Source of the DNA: JANYHH01 sp965249745
Lineage (GTDB): Bacteria > Deinococcota > Deinococci > Deinococcales > JAAFIG01
Direction of reading: 5' to 3'
NCBI GenBank assembly: GCA_965249745.1
Contig: OZ252252.1
Span: 1,798,001 to 1,862,000, forward strand
DNA length: 64,000 bases
The first letter of the stretch is position 1, and each line of letters opens with the position of its first letter. Below the pieces are notes generated by a model. It searched no databases. It had not been told where the DNA came from and was given only the letters and a program-made list of their open reading frames with translations. Shown here one piece after another: positions 52,071 through 61,463 of this stretch. The position numbers and the translations under genes are program-made.

Positions 52071-52523
52071 TTACCTCGCCACGAACTTGGAAACGGTCAG
52101 GTACAACTCGTCATCGGCCGCCTGAATGTTACGATCCAGCGTTATCTGTACGGGCGTGACCCGCTTCGCGTCCCAGACCACCGCGACCCGCCCGCCGGAC
52201 TGCAAGGTCTGGCGCATGGCGGTGAACAATTTGTCCACACTCACATACGGCTGGAAGAACTCCTTGGCGCTCAGGGCGCTCGAGGTTTGTAATTTGCTGG
52301 TCGCGCCCGTGACCTGAAAACTGGCGCTCAGCACTCTGGGAGCGCAAAAGCACGAGCGTTCAATCGTGAAGCTGTACCGGGCGGGTTTGTGCGCACGCCA
52401 AGTCGCCTCGTACCGGGCCAGGCTTTTCAGCGTCAAATCCTGCGGTTCGGGTGCGGTCTGCACCGCCGCGAGGCTCGAGGTGGTAACCGTTAGGGCGATC
52501 AGGGCAGCAATAAGTTTCTTCAT
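52071..52523 (-). CDS. DUF6174 family exported protein
   Basis: A 150-residue protein with a signal peptide (KLIAALIALTVTTSSLA). It follows the DUF6174 pattern: RYSFTIERSCFCAP with the CFC pair, VSVDKLFTAM, and DRNIQAADDELYLTVSKF. No function is known for the family. The ATG lies 6 nt after a TAGCGT box. Confidence 0.78.
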   Translation of the reverse strand: MKKLIAALIALTVTTSSLAAVQTAPEPQDLTLKSLARYEATWRAHKPARYSFTIERSCFCAPRVLSASFQVTGATSKLQTSSALSAKEFFQPYVSVDKLFTAMRQTLQSGGRVAVVWDAKRVTPVQITLDRNIQAADDELYLTVSKFVAR

Positions 52524-52529
52524 GGCTTT

Positions 52530-52535
52530 ACGCTA
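52530..52535 (-). promoter_or_regulatory. Leaderless -10 box for the DUF6174 gene
   Basis: TAGCGT on the minus strand, 6 nt before the ATG at 52523. Confidence 0.5.
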
Positions 52536-52769
52536 CGCGGCGATCCTCGGCATCGGCATGAGAGCCGTCTTCGTACTTGTTGAACAATGAAGGATTCCCA
52601 GTTCGTCAGGCTCGAGGTCCGAGATGGCAGAGGGGCTGGTACGGTTTCCCGAAATACTCGAGCTGTTTGACAGGAAAGTGCTGAGCTGTCGCCTGGGCTG
52701 CTCTTAGGGACTGGAAACGGCACTATGGTGGGTATCGAAACGCCGGGGTAGCTCTGGCAGGAGGTTCAC

Positions 52770-52958
52770 ATGGCATTGGGTCGTAATATTCTCGGCGGTA
52801 TCCTGACGCTCTTCGGTGGCATCTGGTTCTTACAAGGCATCAGCGTCTTACCCGGCACGTTCATGCGCGGCTCGAGCCTGTGGACGGTCATCGGCGCAGT
52901 CACGCTCTTGGTCGGGTTGGGGATACTCAGTCTGGCGCGTCAACGCCCAAAGGGTTGA
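52770..52958 (+). CDS. Small two-helix membrane protein
   Basis: A 62-residue protein with two hydrophobic segments (LGGILTLFGGIWFLQGI and IGAVTLLVGLGILSL) and an Arg/Lys-rich tail. CAGGAGG precedes the ATG. The sulfite-oxidase-like gene begins 5 bp after it. Function unknown. Confidence 0.75.
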   Translation: MALGRNILGGILTLFGGIWFLQGISVLPGTFMRGSSLWTVIGAVTLLVGLGILSLARQRPKG

Positions 52959-52963
52959 GTCCC

Positions 52964-54364
52964 GTGAAATCTCGAGCGCGTGACGTGTTGCAGGCCGGGT
53001 TCGTGGGGGCGACTGTGCTGAGCGCCCTCGGCTTGCTGGCGCGACTCGTGGCGGGTGCGCCGTTTCCAGCGGAATCGCTGTTCAACCGGGTCACGCAACT
53101 CCTGGGGACGCCCGCGATGTTCCAACTCGTTCACGCGACCTTCGGCTACGGTCAGGGCGGCAAGATCGCCGCGTTCGTGGCAGTGGCGCTCGTCTGGATC
53201 GGTGGGTTGACGCTGCTGCGACTGCTCGGACCGAGTTTCGGCACGGCGGTGACCTTTCTCGGGACGGCGCTCCTGATCCCCATGCCGTACCCTGTGGTGT
53301 ACGCGCTGCTGTTCCTGGGATTGCACTTCGCGCTCCGTCCCGTGGAACACGACCCAAAGAGACGTGGCGCGTTGCAATGGCTCTCGAGCGGATCGGCGTT
53401 GTTGCTCCTCGGCGGGTCCGTGCCACTGCTGCGCGCCCTAGGAAACTCGAGCGCCGGATCGAACACCGCTTGGACCCCTGTAGAGGGCTTGCCACGCGGC
53501 GTCACCGCGCAAAAAGATCTGTACTACGTCTCCAAGAACATTGAGGCGCTCGACCCGAACCTCAGTCCGGAACGTTGGCAGCTCGAGATCGGCGGACTGG
53601 TCAAATCCCCTCGAGCCTTCAGTTTGATGGACTTGCGCGCCCTGCCAGGCGTGACCTCGGAGCGCACGCTGCACTGCATTTCTAATCCGGTCGGCGGCGA
53701 TCTGATCGGCAATATCGTCTGGACAGGTGTTTCCTTCAAAGCGCTGCTCGAAGGCGTCGGGGTGCAGCCCGGCGCGCGCTGGGTGACCTGGCGGGCTGCG
53801 GACGGCTACGTCGAATCGCTGCCGCTCCGCGACATCTACGACTCGGAGGTACTACTGGTCTACGAAGCCAACGGGCAACCGCTCGAGCGTCGCCACGGCT
53901 TTCCATTGCGCGTGCTGATCCCGAATCGGCTCGGGATGAAGCAACCCAAGTGGCTGACGCGCGTCGAACTCAGCGCCACCGAAGCGACCGGGTACTGGGC
54001 GGAACGCGACTGGACGCGCACCGGGTTTCTGGAAACCTTCAGCCGGATTGACGAACCGCGCGGCGTTGTCATCGCTAGAAAAACGCAAGCGATTCGCGGT
54101 GTGGCGTTCGCTGGAACCAAAGCGATTACCAGAGTCGAAGTGAGCCTGAACGGCGGGGCCACTTGGCTCGAGGCGGGATTGCAGCGGCGGCGCAGCTCGC
54201 ACGCTTGGACGCTCTGGAGTTTGAGCTGGACCCCAGCAGCCGTTGGACCGTATCGCCTGACCGTGCGTGCATACGCCGACGGCGTGATGCAGACAAAGGT
54301 GCAACGCGAGTCGCTGCCAGAGGCCGCGACGGGCTGGCACAGCCTGGATGTGGTGGTCGCTTGA
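52964..54364 (+). CDS. Membrane-anchored molybdopterin-dependent oxidoreductase (sulfite oxidase fold)
   Basis: A 466-residue protein. About residues 15-170 contain four to five transmembrane helices; the rest is an oxidoreductase molybdopterin domain with the Mo-ligating Cys in TLHCISNPVGGDLIGN, RHGFPLRVLIPNRLGMKQPKWL, and a C-terminal Mo-co dimerisation domain (VEVSLNGGATWLEA, WSLSWTPAAVGPYRL). Similar proteins oxidise sulfite or reduce oxidised methionine, but specificity is not shown. The GTG at 52964 follows AAGGGTTGAG. Confidence 0.9.
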   Translation: MKSRARDVLQAGFVGATVLSALGLLARLVAGAPFPAESLFNRVTQLLGTPAMFQLVHATFGYGQGGKIAAFVAVALVWIGGLTLLRLLGPSFGTAVTFLGTALLIPMPYPVVYALLFLGLHFALRPVEHDPKRRGALQWLSSGSALLLLGGSVPLLRALGNSSAGSNTAWTPVEGLPRGVTAQKDLYYVSKNIEALDPNLSPERWQLEIGGLVKSPRAFSLMDLRALPGVTSERTLHCISNPVGGDLIGNIVWTGVSFKALLEGVGVQPGARWVTWRAADGYVESLPLRDIYDSEVLLVYEANGQPLERRHGFPLRVLIPNRLGMKQPKWLTRVELSATEATGYWAERDWTRTGFLETFSRIDEPRGVVIARKTQAIRGVAFAGTKAITRVEVSLNGGATWLEAGLQRRRSSHAWTLWSLSWTPAAVGPYRLTVRAYADGVMQTKVQRESLPEAATGWHSLDVVVA

Positions 54365-54379
54365 GGATCGTGGGGGGAT

Positions 54380-54442
54380 TTTTTAGCGCGGTTTCGATAC
54401 GACTCGAGGAATCTGGTTTGCGAGTACTTCAAACGCTAAAAA
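54380..54442. repeat. AT-rich inverted repeat between convergent genes
   Basis: TTTTTAGCG (54380-54388) and CGCTAAAAA (54434-54442), with a nested CTAAAA-actg-TTTTAG hairpin at its right end (54436-54451). It might act as a bidirectional terminator. Confidence 0.35.
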
Positions 54443-54462
54443 CTGTTTTAGAACGAGCGCAA

Positions 54463-55524
54463 TTATCGCTGTCGAGCATCGGCTGCCACCACGAGTTGCG
54501 CCGTGAGATGCAGCTTGGCATCGCCTGTTACCAAAGCCCAGTACTCGAGCACCCGGTAAATCGAACCGTATGAGATGCCCTTCGGTTTTCCACTGCGGCC
54601 CACTTCCTGACTGCTTCCCGTGCGAGTATTGCCGGTAACTGCGACCACACCTCTCGCATCAATCCTCGATACCAGCCAAGTGATGGCATGTTGAATAGAC
54701 GGCTTCATTTCCTCTCGTACTGCATCGCTGGCAACAATGGTGTAATAGCGAAGGGCGAATAATACGCCAACCGCATGGTAACTAGAGTCAAACCCGCCTT
54801 TTTCAGGATTGACGCCGCTCGGGTCTTGCAACATTATGCCTTCGCGCACGTATTCCAGGGATTTTTCAAGCAAAACTGCATCGTTAAAGATCACACCAGT
54901 TTCACCGAGGGCAGCCGCTACGAGATACCGACGATGTGCGTATGGCGCGTTACGTTTTTTACCAGCCGTTTCGATCTCGACTTGCGTCATCCAACGCGCC
55001 GCCATCAGAAGTTTAGGTTTCAATGCCGCAATCCGGGATTCATACGCGCCAGCGTATTTTGAATACTCGAGCAAAAGGATTGAGTGCGCGACCGCCTCGA
55101 CGAAGAACGATGCGCTGTGAAAGCGATCAGGGCAGGGGAATGACCCATCGGGTAATTGCTGCAAAAATCCCCACTCCAGGATTTTCAGGCCCCGTTGGAT
55201 GGTATCGGTGTTATTCCCAGACAGACCTGCGGCGATCGCATCGTAACCGTAGCGCTGTTCTTCGATGTACCACGGGCCCTGTTTGCCTGCCGTGTCGTAG
55301 GCGCGATTGACGGGGCCATACGCGCCCGATGGGTTGAGATCGGTTGAGGCTTTCAGGGGTTTGAGATAGGCACTGGACTTCATCAATGAACCGGTCTCGA
55401 AGGCAAAATCCCCAGCGATACCAGGCTTCCAAGCTTCTGCGGATTGTGCGAACACCGTGTCTAATCGCCCGCCAAGGCTAGCGTAGAGCACAACACTGAC
55501 CATCAACACTTTATGTACTGACAT
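54463..55524 (-). CDS. Secreted protein, probable alpha/alpha-toroid fold
   Basis: A 353-residue protein with a signal peptide (VLMVSVVLYASLGGRL, VFAQ). The rest is helical with repeated aromatic segments (YDAIAAGLSGN, LKILEWGFLQQLPDGSF, AAGKKRNAPYAHRRY, YVREGIMLQDPSGV), as in toroid proteins such as polysaccharide lyases or unsaturated glycosyl hydrolases; no family is certain. GGGAGGTAACC precedes the ATG. The gene is somewhat less G+C rich and has few CTCGAG sites. Confidence 0.7.
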   Translation of the reverse strand: MSVHKVLMVSVVLYASLGGRLDTVFAQSAEAWKPGIAGDFAFETGSLMKSSAYLKPLKASTDLNPSGAYGPVNRAYDTAGKQGPWYIEEQRYGYDAIAAGLSGNNTDTIQRGLKILEWGFLQQLPDGSFPCPDRFHSASFFVEAVAHSILLLEYSKYAGAYESRIAALKPKLLMAARWMTQVEIETAGKKRNAPYAHRRYLVAAALGETGVIFNDAVLLEKSLEYVREGIMLQDPSGVNPEKGGFDSSYHAVGVLFALRYYTIVASDAVREEMKPSIQHAITWLVSRIDARGVVAVTGNTRTGSSQEVGRSGKPKGISYGSIYRVLEYWALVTGDAKLHLTAQLVVAADARQR

Positions 55525-55899
55525 GCTGGTTACCTCCCTCGGTTGATCTGGCTTTCTTCTTACGACAGATGTTGCTCGAGCTTGCTGAGGCTGAAGACGA
55601 AACTACTGATCCGCGCGTGTTCGAGTGAACGAAATCGAGCCAAGAATCCCGTATCGGACATAGACCAGCCTTGAGCGCGGGCGACGCGAATCAATAAGAG
55701 TTCAAACGCCGCACTTGAGATGACGGCTCGTGCCGCTAAGTTCCCAAGTACGACGCTGACGCCCAAACGAGCGCATCTGGTAATGAGAATTCACTGGTTT
55801 CAGGGTGAAGATTCTCGAGGTGCATTTCCGTACATGTGTATGTTCGTCAATCGTCTCTGATTCGATTCTTCAGGGCGCTTCGATCACCATTTCGAGGCT
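55525..55899. other. Intergenic region with no convincing gene
   Basis: One open frame of 68 codons on the minus strand (55560-55766) starts at TTG with no ribosome site and has no recognisable features. Two CTCGAG sites occur. Nothing else supported. Confidence 0.4.
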
Positions 55900-57099
55900 T
55901 CAATCCAGTGTGGCTCGAGCCAGTCTCTTCACGCCCTCCCGAATCTGGTCCAAACTGGGCGTGGCGAACGACAAGCGTAAGTAATTGCCGCGTTTCGCAT
56001 CCGGGAAGAAGGTCACGCCCGGCACGAAGATCACGCCCTCGTCCACGGCGCGTTTCACCATCTGCATCGTGTCCACGCCCTCCGCCATCTTGGCCCAGAG
56101 GAACATGCCGCCCTGCGGCGTGTTGAATTCCAGCACGCCCTCAGGGAAGCTCGAGGTGATCGCGTCCATCATCGTGTCCGCCTTCAAGCCGTAGGTCTCG
56201 CGGATGCGCGGCAGGGCCGCCTCGAGCCTGCCGGTTTCCAGATAGCACGCGGCGATGTGTTGGTTAAACGTGCTGGTGTGTAAGTCTGCCGCCTGCTTGA
56301 CGATTGTTAGCGGTTGCACCAAGCCTTCCGGGGCGATCATCCAGCCGAGGCGCAAACCCGGCGCGACGAACTTACTGAGCGTGCTCATGTACAGCACCCA
56401 GGGACGTTGCGATTCGTCCGCCAGCGAGATGATCGGCAGCAGGAACTCACCGGAGAAGCGCAGTTCAGAGTACGGGTCATCCTCGAGCAAGAGAATCTGT
56501 TCGCGGGCAGCCAGCTCTAAAAGCTTGTGACGGCGTTCCAGGCTGAGCGTCGCGCCGGACGGATTGCCGAAGGTCGCCACGGTGTAGATAAACTTCGGGC
56601 GTTTCCCCTCGGCTTTCAGGGCGACGATCGCCTCCTCCAAAGAGTCCAGGTTCAAGCCGTCCGCGTCGCTTTCCACACCGCGCAGTTCCGCCTGATACAA
56701 CTCGAAGACCTGCACGGCCGCCAGGTACGCCGGGCGTTCTACCAGCACCACATCGCCCGGATCAATCATGATCTTGGCGATCAGATCAATCCCTTGCTGG
56801 GAACCGGTCGTGACGATCAGGTTTTCTGTGTGAATATCCTGCACGCCACGGTGCGCCATGACCGCAGCGATCTGCTCTTTGAAGACTTGCACACCATCCG
56901 TCGGACCGTATTGCAGCGCCCCGCTCGAGTTGCGCGTCATAGCGGAGTCGGTCGCCAAGCGCACGCCTTCCACATCAAAAAGTTGCGGATCGGGCAGACC
57001 GCCCGCGAAGGAGATGATGTCCTTTCGCACCGCGACCTTGAGGATTTCTCTCACGAAGGACGGTTTAGCGGATGCCATTCGGGATGCGAGCGGATACAT
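55900..57099 (-). CDS. PLP-dependent aminotransferase (MocR-less class I, LysN/2-aminoadipate type)
   Basis: A 399-residue fold-type I transaminase. FAGGLPDPQLF, LQYGPTDG, TTGSQQGIDL, NPSGATLS and PLP-lysine in STLSKFVAPGLRLGW follow the family of alpha-aminoadipate and LysN aminotransferases, which in Thermus and Deinococcus serve the aminoadipate route to lysine. No other lys genes are in view, so the substrate is inferred. ATG at 57099 follows TATGAT by 6 nt; the frame is open well upstream but lacks family sequence there. Confidence 0.92.
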   Translation of the reverse strand: MYPLASRMASAKPSFVREILKVAVRKDIISFAGGLPDPQLFDVEGVRLATDSAMTRNSSGALQYGPTDGVQVFKEQIAAVMAHRGVQDIHTENLIVTTGSQQGIDLIAKIMIDPGDVVLVERPAYLAAVQVFELYQAELRGVESDADGLNLDSLEEAIVALKAEGKRPKFIYTVATFGNPSGATLSLERRHKLLELAAREQILLLEDDPYSELRFSGEFLLPIISLADESQRPWVLYMSTLSKFVAPGLRLGWMIAPEGLVQPLTIVKQAADLHTSTFNQHIAACYLETGRLEAALPRIRETYGLKADTMMDAITSSFPEGVLEFNTPQGGMFLWAKMAEGVDTMQMVKRAVDEGVIFVPGVTFFPDAKRGNYLRLSFATPSLDQIREGVKRLARATLD

Positions 57100-57105
57100 T
57101 GAACG

Positions 57106-57111
57106 ATCATA
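57106..57111 (-). promoter_or_regulatory. Leaderless -10 box for the aminotransferase gene
   Basis: TATGAT on the minus strand, 6 nt before the ATG at 57099. Confidence 0.6.
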
Positions 57112-57221
57112 CGGTTCAGCGCCCCGGCTCACAAGAGTGATGGAACGGTCTGGCTCGAGGCGGGCTGGGTTGTCAATCTGGAGCTGTGATCGGAACACCT
57201 TGAACGAGTCGGCGTGGAACC

Positions 57222-57575
57222 TCACCGGAGCGAGTACGCCCACAGGATCAGCCCACCCTGCAACGGCAGGCGCAGCCAGAGCAGCCAAGCGGGGAGGCTC
57301 GGATAGGTAGCGGCGTTCAGCGCCATGTGCAGGTTGGCGGGGAAGACGAGCACGAAGGTGGCGACTAACGCCCAGGCTCCGAGGGTTCTCGTGGCGGGGA
57401 TCAGCAAGAGCAGCCCGGACACGGCTTCCATCGCGCCCGAAACCAGGACCAGCTCGAGCGGGAACGGCAGGTACGGCGGCATGATCGCGGTGTAAAAGCG
57501 TGGGTTGAGAAAGTGGTTCACGCCCGCCAGGATCATCAGCCCGCCGAGCGTCCATAGGGAGACGGTTTGTAACAC
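57222..57575 (-). CDS. DoxX-family membrane protein
   Basis: A 117-residue protein with four predicted helices (LGGLMILAGVNHFLNPRFYTAI, LVLVSGAMEAVSGLLLLIP, WALVATFVLVFPAN, LRLPLQGGLILWAYSL), typical of the short DoxX/MauE-like class. TTATAGTTTGGAGCGT precedes the GTG (TATAGT 9 nt upstream, GGAG nearer). Function unknown. Confidence 0.85.
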   Translation of the reverse strand: MLQTVSLWTLGGLMILAGVNHFLNPRFYTAIMPPYLPFPLELVLVSGAMEAVSGLLLLIPATRTLGAWALVATFVLVFPANLHMALNAATYPSLPAWLLWLRLPLQGGLILWAYSLR

Positions 57576-57636
57576 GCTCCAAACTATAAAGCCTCAACCG
57601 GCAGCCTACGGTTTAGGTTTTCAATCGCTCGCCCGA

Positions 57637-58833
57637 TCAATCGAATTTGCCAGACTGAATCAGCTCGTGGATGTGTTTGCACGGCCCCCAGACGCCCACG
57701 GAGAGGTTGGACAGCATGACCAGGGTCAGGTTCCGGGCAGGGTAGTGACGCAACCACGCGCTGGTGCCAGCATTGATCCCCTCCTTGCCGTAAAACATCA
57801 GTTCGCCGTCTGGCTCGGTGTGAAACTCGAGCGCAAAGCCGTTGTGGATCGCGCAAATTTCGTTTTGTCTGGCCAGCACCCGAGGCTCAAACATGGCGGC
57901 TGTGTTCGTCGGAGAGAGCAATTTTCCAGAACGCAAGGCTGTCATGAACGCGGTTAGATCTCGAGCGGTCACGTGTGCCCCGCCATCGGGCGATCCGATC
58001 GGCGGATACGAGTAGATGTTCTTTTTCCAGCCGCGTTCGGGGCTGGCGTCGTCCAGTACCGGGTCGTAGCCTTCTGCCAGTTGCTCGGTGGCTCGGTCCA
58101 TGCGAAAAAACCCAGAGTGATCCATCTGTGCCGGTTGAAATATCTGCTCTTCAACGTATTCGCGGTAGCTTCGTCCTGTGGCCCGCTCGAGCATTAATCC
58201 GAGGAGTACAAAGGCGCAATTGTTGTAGCGCACCCCGCTACCGGGAGCAAAGTTGGCCGGTTTGAAAACAAATTGCGGCAGGAAATCGCGGGTTTCCAGA
58301 ACGCTGTAATTTGGTTTGTCTCGCCACACGTCTTCATACTCTTCGCCCGCCTCCTCGTCGGCATCGTCTGCGATACCAGAGGTGTGCGTCAGGCAGTGGA
58401 GGACGGTGACCTCTGGTGAAATCTGGGTGTCGCTGAGGTCCAGGTAGGCTGTGACGCGGGTCTGCAATGAAAATTCTTGGCGTTCGACGCATTGCAGTAC
58501 GGCGATAGCGGTGAAGAGTTTGGTGATCGAGGCCGTATCGAAACGCACATCCAAGGTGTTGGGTATCTTCCACCCTCGATGCGCAAACCCGTAGGCCCCC
58601 GAGAACAGCTCGTGGTCGTCCCTGGTGAGCAGGACCACACCGGAGTAGGTGTCCTGACGCTCAAAGTCCTGAAAATACCCGTGCAGACCGTTCGTGTCCA
58701 TGAGCCGCCAGTATGGGCTGAGGGTATTGCTGGGCGCATCCACAAAATGGCCTAGCTGAAACTTCTCTTTGTGCGCTTCTCCCTGCGAGCCGAGCCAGTG
58801 TGACCGAGGCGTGAAGGTGATAACCTCTGCCAT
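57637..58833 (-). CDS. Serine hydrolase of the beta-lactamase (class C/EstB-like) family
   Basis: A 398-residue penicillin-binding-protein-fold hydrolase. The catalytic SxxK is in TASITKLF, YxN in RYNNCAF, and the third motif region in KEGINAGTS. No signal peptide, so it is probably a cytoplasmic esterase or peptidase rather than a resistance enzyme. Its ATG is 27 bp from the divergent degV start, leaving room only for overlapping control sequences. Confidence 0.88.
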   Translation of the reverse strand: MAEVITFTPRSHWLGSQGEAHKEKFQLGHFVDAPSNTLSPYWRLMDTNGLHGYFQDFERQDTYSGVVLLTRDDHELFSGAYGFAHRGWKIPNTLDVRFDTASITKLFTAIAVLQCVERQEFSLQTRVTAYLDLSDTQISPEVTVLHCLTHTSGIADDADEEAGEEYEDVWRDKPNYSVLETRDFLPQFVFKPANFAPGSGVRYNNCAFVLLGLMLERATGRSYREYVEEQIFQPAQMDHSGFFRMDRATEQLAEGYDPVLDDASPERGWKKNIYSYPPIGSPDGGAHVTARDLTAFMTALRSGKLLSPTNTAAMFEPRVLARQNEICAIHNGFALEFHTEPDGELMFYGKEGINAGTSAWLRHYPARNLTLVMLSNLSVGVWGPCKHIHELIQSGKFD

Positions 58834-58860
58834 CTCAACAATAGGGTCAGAGGAGGCGGT

Positions 58861-59703
58861 ATGAGGGTCGCAGTGGTGACGGATTCGACTTCGGATATCA
58901 ACGCTGAAATGGCGGGACGGCTGGGCGTCACGGTCGTGCCGCTCTACGTGAACTTTCGCGGGCAGGTTTTGAAGGACGGCGTGGAGATTCACACTTCGGA
59001 CATCTTCGCGGGCGTCAAGGGCGGCGCGGGGATGCCCAGCACCAGCCAGCCGACGCCCGCCGATTTCGGCATGGCCTATCAGCGTCTCCTGGAAACCCAC
59101 GATCACGTGCTGAGCATTCACCTGTCTTCCAAACTCTCTGGAACCTACGCCTCGAGCGAGCTGGCGGGACGGGATTTTGCTGGGCGGGTCACATCGTTCG
59201 ACACTGAGGTGGCGAGCGGAGCGCAAGCCATGATGGTGGAACGGGCCAAGCGGCTGCTGGACGCGGGAGGCAGTTTAGAAGATGTCCTGAAGGTTTTGGA
59301 GCGCGCCAGAACCGTCAGCGACCTGCGGTTCAGCGTGGCCAGCCTGGATTTCTTGAAGAAGAACGGTCGCATCGGCGGGGCGCAGGCGCTGATCGGTGGG
59401 CTGCTCGGGATCAAACCGATTCTGCACCTTGCGGACGGCAAGGTCGAGGCGGCCGGGCGCGAGCGCGGTCCCAGAGCGGCCTTGGAGAACTGCATCAAGC
59501 ACCTGCGCGAGTACAAGGCCAAGCACGGCGACGTGCGCGCCTCGTACATTTACACCGAGAAACCCGAGGATGTCGAAGCGCTCCGGCTGGCGGGTGGGGA
59601 GATGGGCGTCGCGGAGTTCGCGGTGCAGCAAACCGGGGCCGTCGTGGCCAGCCACGTCGGACCGGGAACCTACGGTGTGCTGAGCGAACCCGTGCAGATC
59701 TGA
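58861..59703 (+). CDS. DegV family fatty-acid-binding protein
   Basis: A 280-residue protein of the DegV/FakB class: VVTDSTSDI at the start, STSQPTPADF, IHLSSKLSGTYASSELA, and a C-terminal VVASHVGPGTYGVL. FakB proteins hand bound fatty acids to the FakA kinase for phospholipid synthesis. No fakA (DAK domain) gene is nearby. GAGGAGGCGGT precedes the ATG. Confidence 0.93.
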   Translation: MRVAVVTDSTSDINAEMAGRLGVTVVPLYVNFRGQVLKDGVEIHTSDIFAGVKGGAGMPSTSQPTPADFGMAYQRLLETHDHVLSIHLSSKLSGTYASSELAGRDFAGRVTSFDTEVASGAQAMMVERAKRLLDAGGSLEDVLKVLERARTVSDLRFSVASLDFLKKNGRIGGAQALIGGLLGIKPILHLADGKVEAAGRERGPRAALENCIKHLREYKAKHGDVRASYIYTEKPEDVEALRLAGGEMGVAEFAVQQTGAVVASHVGPGTYGVLSEPVQI

Positions 59704-59710
59704 ACCTGTC

Positions 59711-60214
59711 TCACCAGTCGAATCCGTTCGCCCGGAGCACCAGCCGCTCGAGACTTCGGGCGAGCCTGGTGTGGGGCAGGGCGTTGTTAGAAAGCGGTCG
59801 CACCAGAATCGGGTACGCCCCGACCAGGTTGGCTCCGAGGACATCGCTGAAGACCTGATCGCCGATCATGGCCACTTGGCTCGGGAGTAGGTTCATCTCC
59901 TTGATGGCGGTACGAAAGGCGGCCGGGAAGGGTTTCCCGGCGGTGCGGCCACTGCCGACCGCTGGCACCTCTAGAGCCTGACTGAACCGGGCGATTCGGT
60001 CCGGCAACGCGTTGCTGACCAGTCGCAGTTCAATGCCCGCCGCTCGGAGCGGCTCGAGCCAGACGCGCAGCGCCTCGGGGTCTCCGGCTTCCTTGTGCGG
60101 TACGAGCGTGTTGTCAATGTCCAGCATCAGCCCACGCAAGCCTCGAGCCTGCAAGAACTCTGGGGTGACGAGTTCCAGACGCGCTAGGACTTCGCGGGGC
60201 AACAGGAGGCGCAT
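59711..60214 (-). CDS. YqeG family HAD-IIIA phosphatase
   Basis: A 167-residue HAD-superfamily phosphatase. DIDNTLVPHKE contains the nucleophile Asp; RLVSNALPDRI, GKPFPAAF and MIGDQVFSDVLGAN complete the motifs. YqeG-type proteins resemble phosphatidylglycerolphosphatase of mitochondria (PTPMT-like Gep4), but the bacterial substrate is not settled. It ends 8 bp from the degV stop, convergently. Confidence 0.9.
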   Translation of the reverse strand: MRLLLPREVLARLELVTPEFLQARGLRGLMLDIDNTLVPHKEAGDPEALRVWLEPLRAAGIELRLVSNALPDRIARFSQALEVPAVGSGRTAGKPFPAAFRTAIKEMNLLPSQVAMIGDQVFSDVLGANLVGAYPILVRPLSNNALPHTRLARSLERLVLRANGFDW

Positions 60215-60385
60215 GGCGAGACTTGTTGTATCACGCCGCCGGTTTCCCTTACATGCGACGAGAACCGTGTGCGGATCGAATCAGTAACGTTGCCAAGATG
60301 ACTAGCCCGAAAAAGCCTTCACAGCACATAGCTCGAGCTGATAGGAGTAGACCAACCAACAAGACGCTACGGTTATTCCAACCCA

Positions 60386-61150
60386 TTACCTTTCGGTTTT
60401 GGCGATCACGCTCCACATCCGCCCGGTCTGCCCATGATCGCGGCGATGCGAGAAAAACGCCTCGTCGGTGCTGGACTGGGCTGAGGCCCAGATCTGATCT
60501 TCGGACACGCCCGCCTCTGAAAGTACCCAGGTGTTGGCGCGCCTCAAATTGACAAAGAACTGCTCGATGCCGCTGCGACTCGGGCCGCCCGGCCGCTCGA
60601 GATAGGCGCTCTCCGGGAAACCCGCGCCCGCGAAGCGCGCCAGCACGTCCGCGCCGACCGCGTACTGCGCCCCGCTGATACCAGGTCCCAGAGCGGCCCG
60701 AATCCGTTCCGGGCGTGCGCCTTGGGCTAGCATGGCTTCTACAACATTGGCCAGAATCTGTCCGGCCGTGCCGCGCCAGCCGCAGTGGGCGGCGGCGATC
60801 ACCCCGGCTGTCGCGTCCTCCAACAGCACCGGGTAGCAGTCGGCGCTCTCGATCACCAGGGCCACACCGTGAAGTTTTGTTACCATTCCGTCCGCCATCG
60901 GCAGGCGCTCCGGGTCGCTATCGCGGGTCACGGTCACGACCTCGCTCGAGTGGACTTGGCGCAGCCGAGCCAAGCGCAGATCCTGGATTCCCAAGGCTTG
61001 CAGCGCCCGCAGGCGGTTCTCTTGCACAGCCGTTTCTTCGTCACCGACGTTCTGCGACAGGTTGAGCGCAGCGTACACGCCCTGACTGACCCCGCCGAGA
61101 CGATCACTGAAGCCGTGGCGGGCGGTCAGGTTCGGTGCGTGCGACCACAT
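60386..61150 (-). CDS. pgeF: PgeF/YfiH-type purine nucleoside enzyme (laccase-domain protein)
   Basis: A member of the YfiH/PgeF (Cu-oxidase_4) family, linked to peptidoglycan editing and adenosine cleavage. The conserved zinc ligands are in ARLRQVHSSEV, ADCYPVL and AAHCGWRGT. It has 254 residues from this ATG, which follows GGAGAAAGG; a GTG at 61204 would add 18 residues. The family joins wall-editing and purine salvage, which suits the wall hydrolases and purA of the window, though not adjacent. Confidence 0.9.
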   Translation of the reverse strand: MWSHAPNLTARHGFSDRLGGVSQGVYAALNLSQNVGDEETAVQENRLRALQALGIQDLRLARLRQVHSSEVVTVTRDSDPERLPMADGMVTKLHGVALVIESADCYPVLLEDATAGVIAAAHCGWRGTAGQILANVVEAMLAQGARPERIRAALGPGISGAQYAVGADVLARFAGAGFPESAYLERPGGPSRSGIEQFFVNLRRANTWVLSEAGVSEDQIWASAQSSTDEAFFSHRRDHGQTGRMWSVIAKTER

Positions 61151-61463
61151 GGACGGCTGCCTTTCTCCTGCGAGTTCTTCTGCAAGCTCGTCTGGCGTTG
61201 ACACGCCCAGCCGTGGTTCAATGGGATTCGTCCAGAAATAAAGGGTTGGCTATTGAGAAGAGGAGGCACGTGACCCTGTTTTTAGCATCGCTCGAGCCGC
61301 CACGGTGTCCGCTGAGTCACACTGCTGACTCCCAACAGACCCTGTGTGGCGTTATTTTCCCCACCTCGAGCCGTGCATGTTTTCCACACGGGCCGCCGGA
61401 AGCGTCTGCTAAACTTCCCTGGATTGTGACTCAATACGCGAATATGAAGCTCGGGGGAACGAG

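Noticed and set aside
55560..55766. A 68-codon minus-strand frame in the spacer before the secreted-protein gene
   Set aside because: TTG start, no ribosome site and no leaderless box, no family likeness; could be a remnant but cannot be supported.
55900..57597. Reading the aminotransferase as a 565-residue protein from the upstream end of its open frame
   Set aside because: The extra 166 residues overlap the DoxX gene in another frame and lack family sequence; the ATG at 57099 has a well-placed -10 box.
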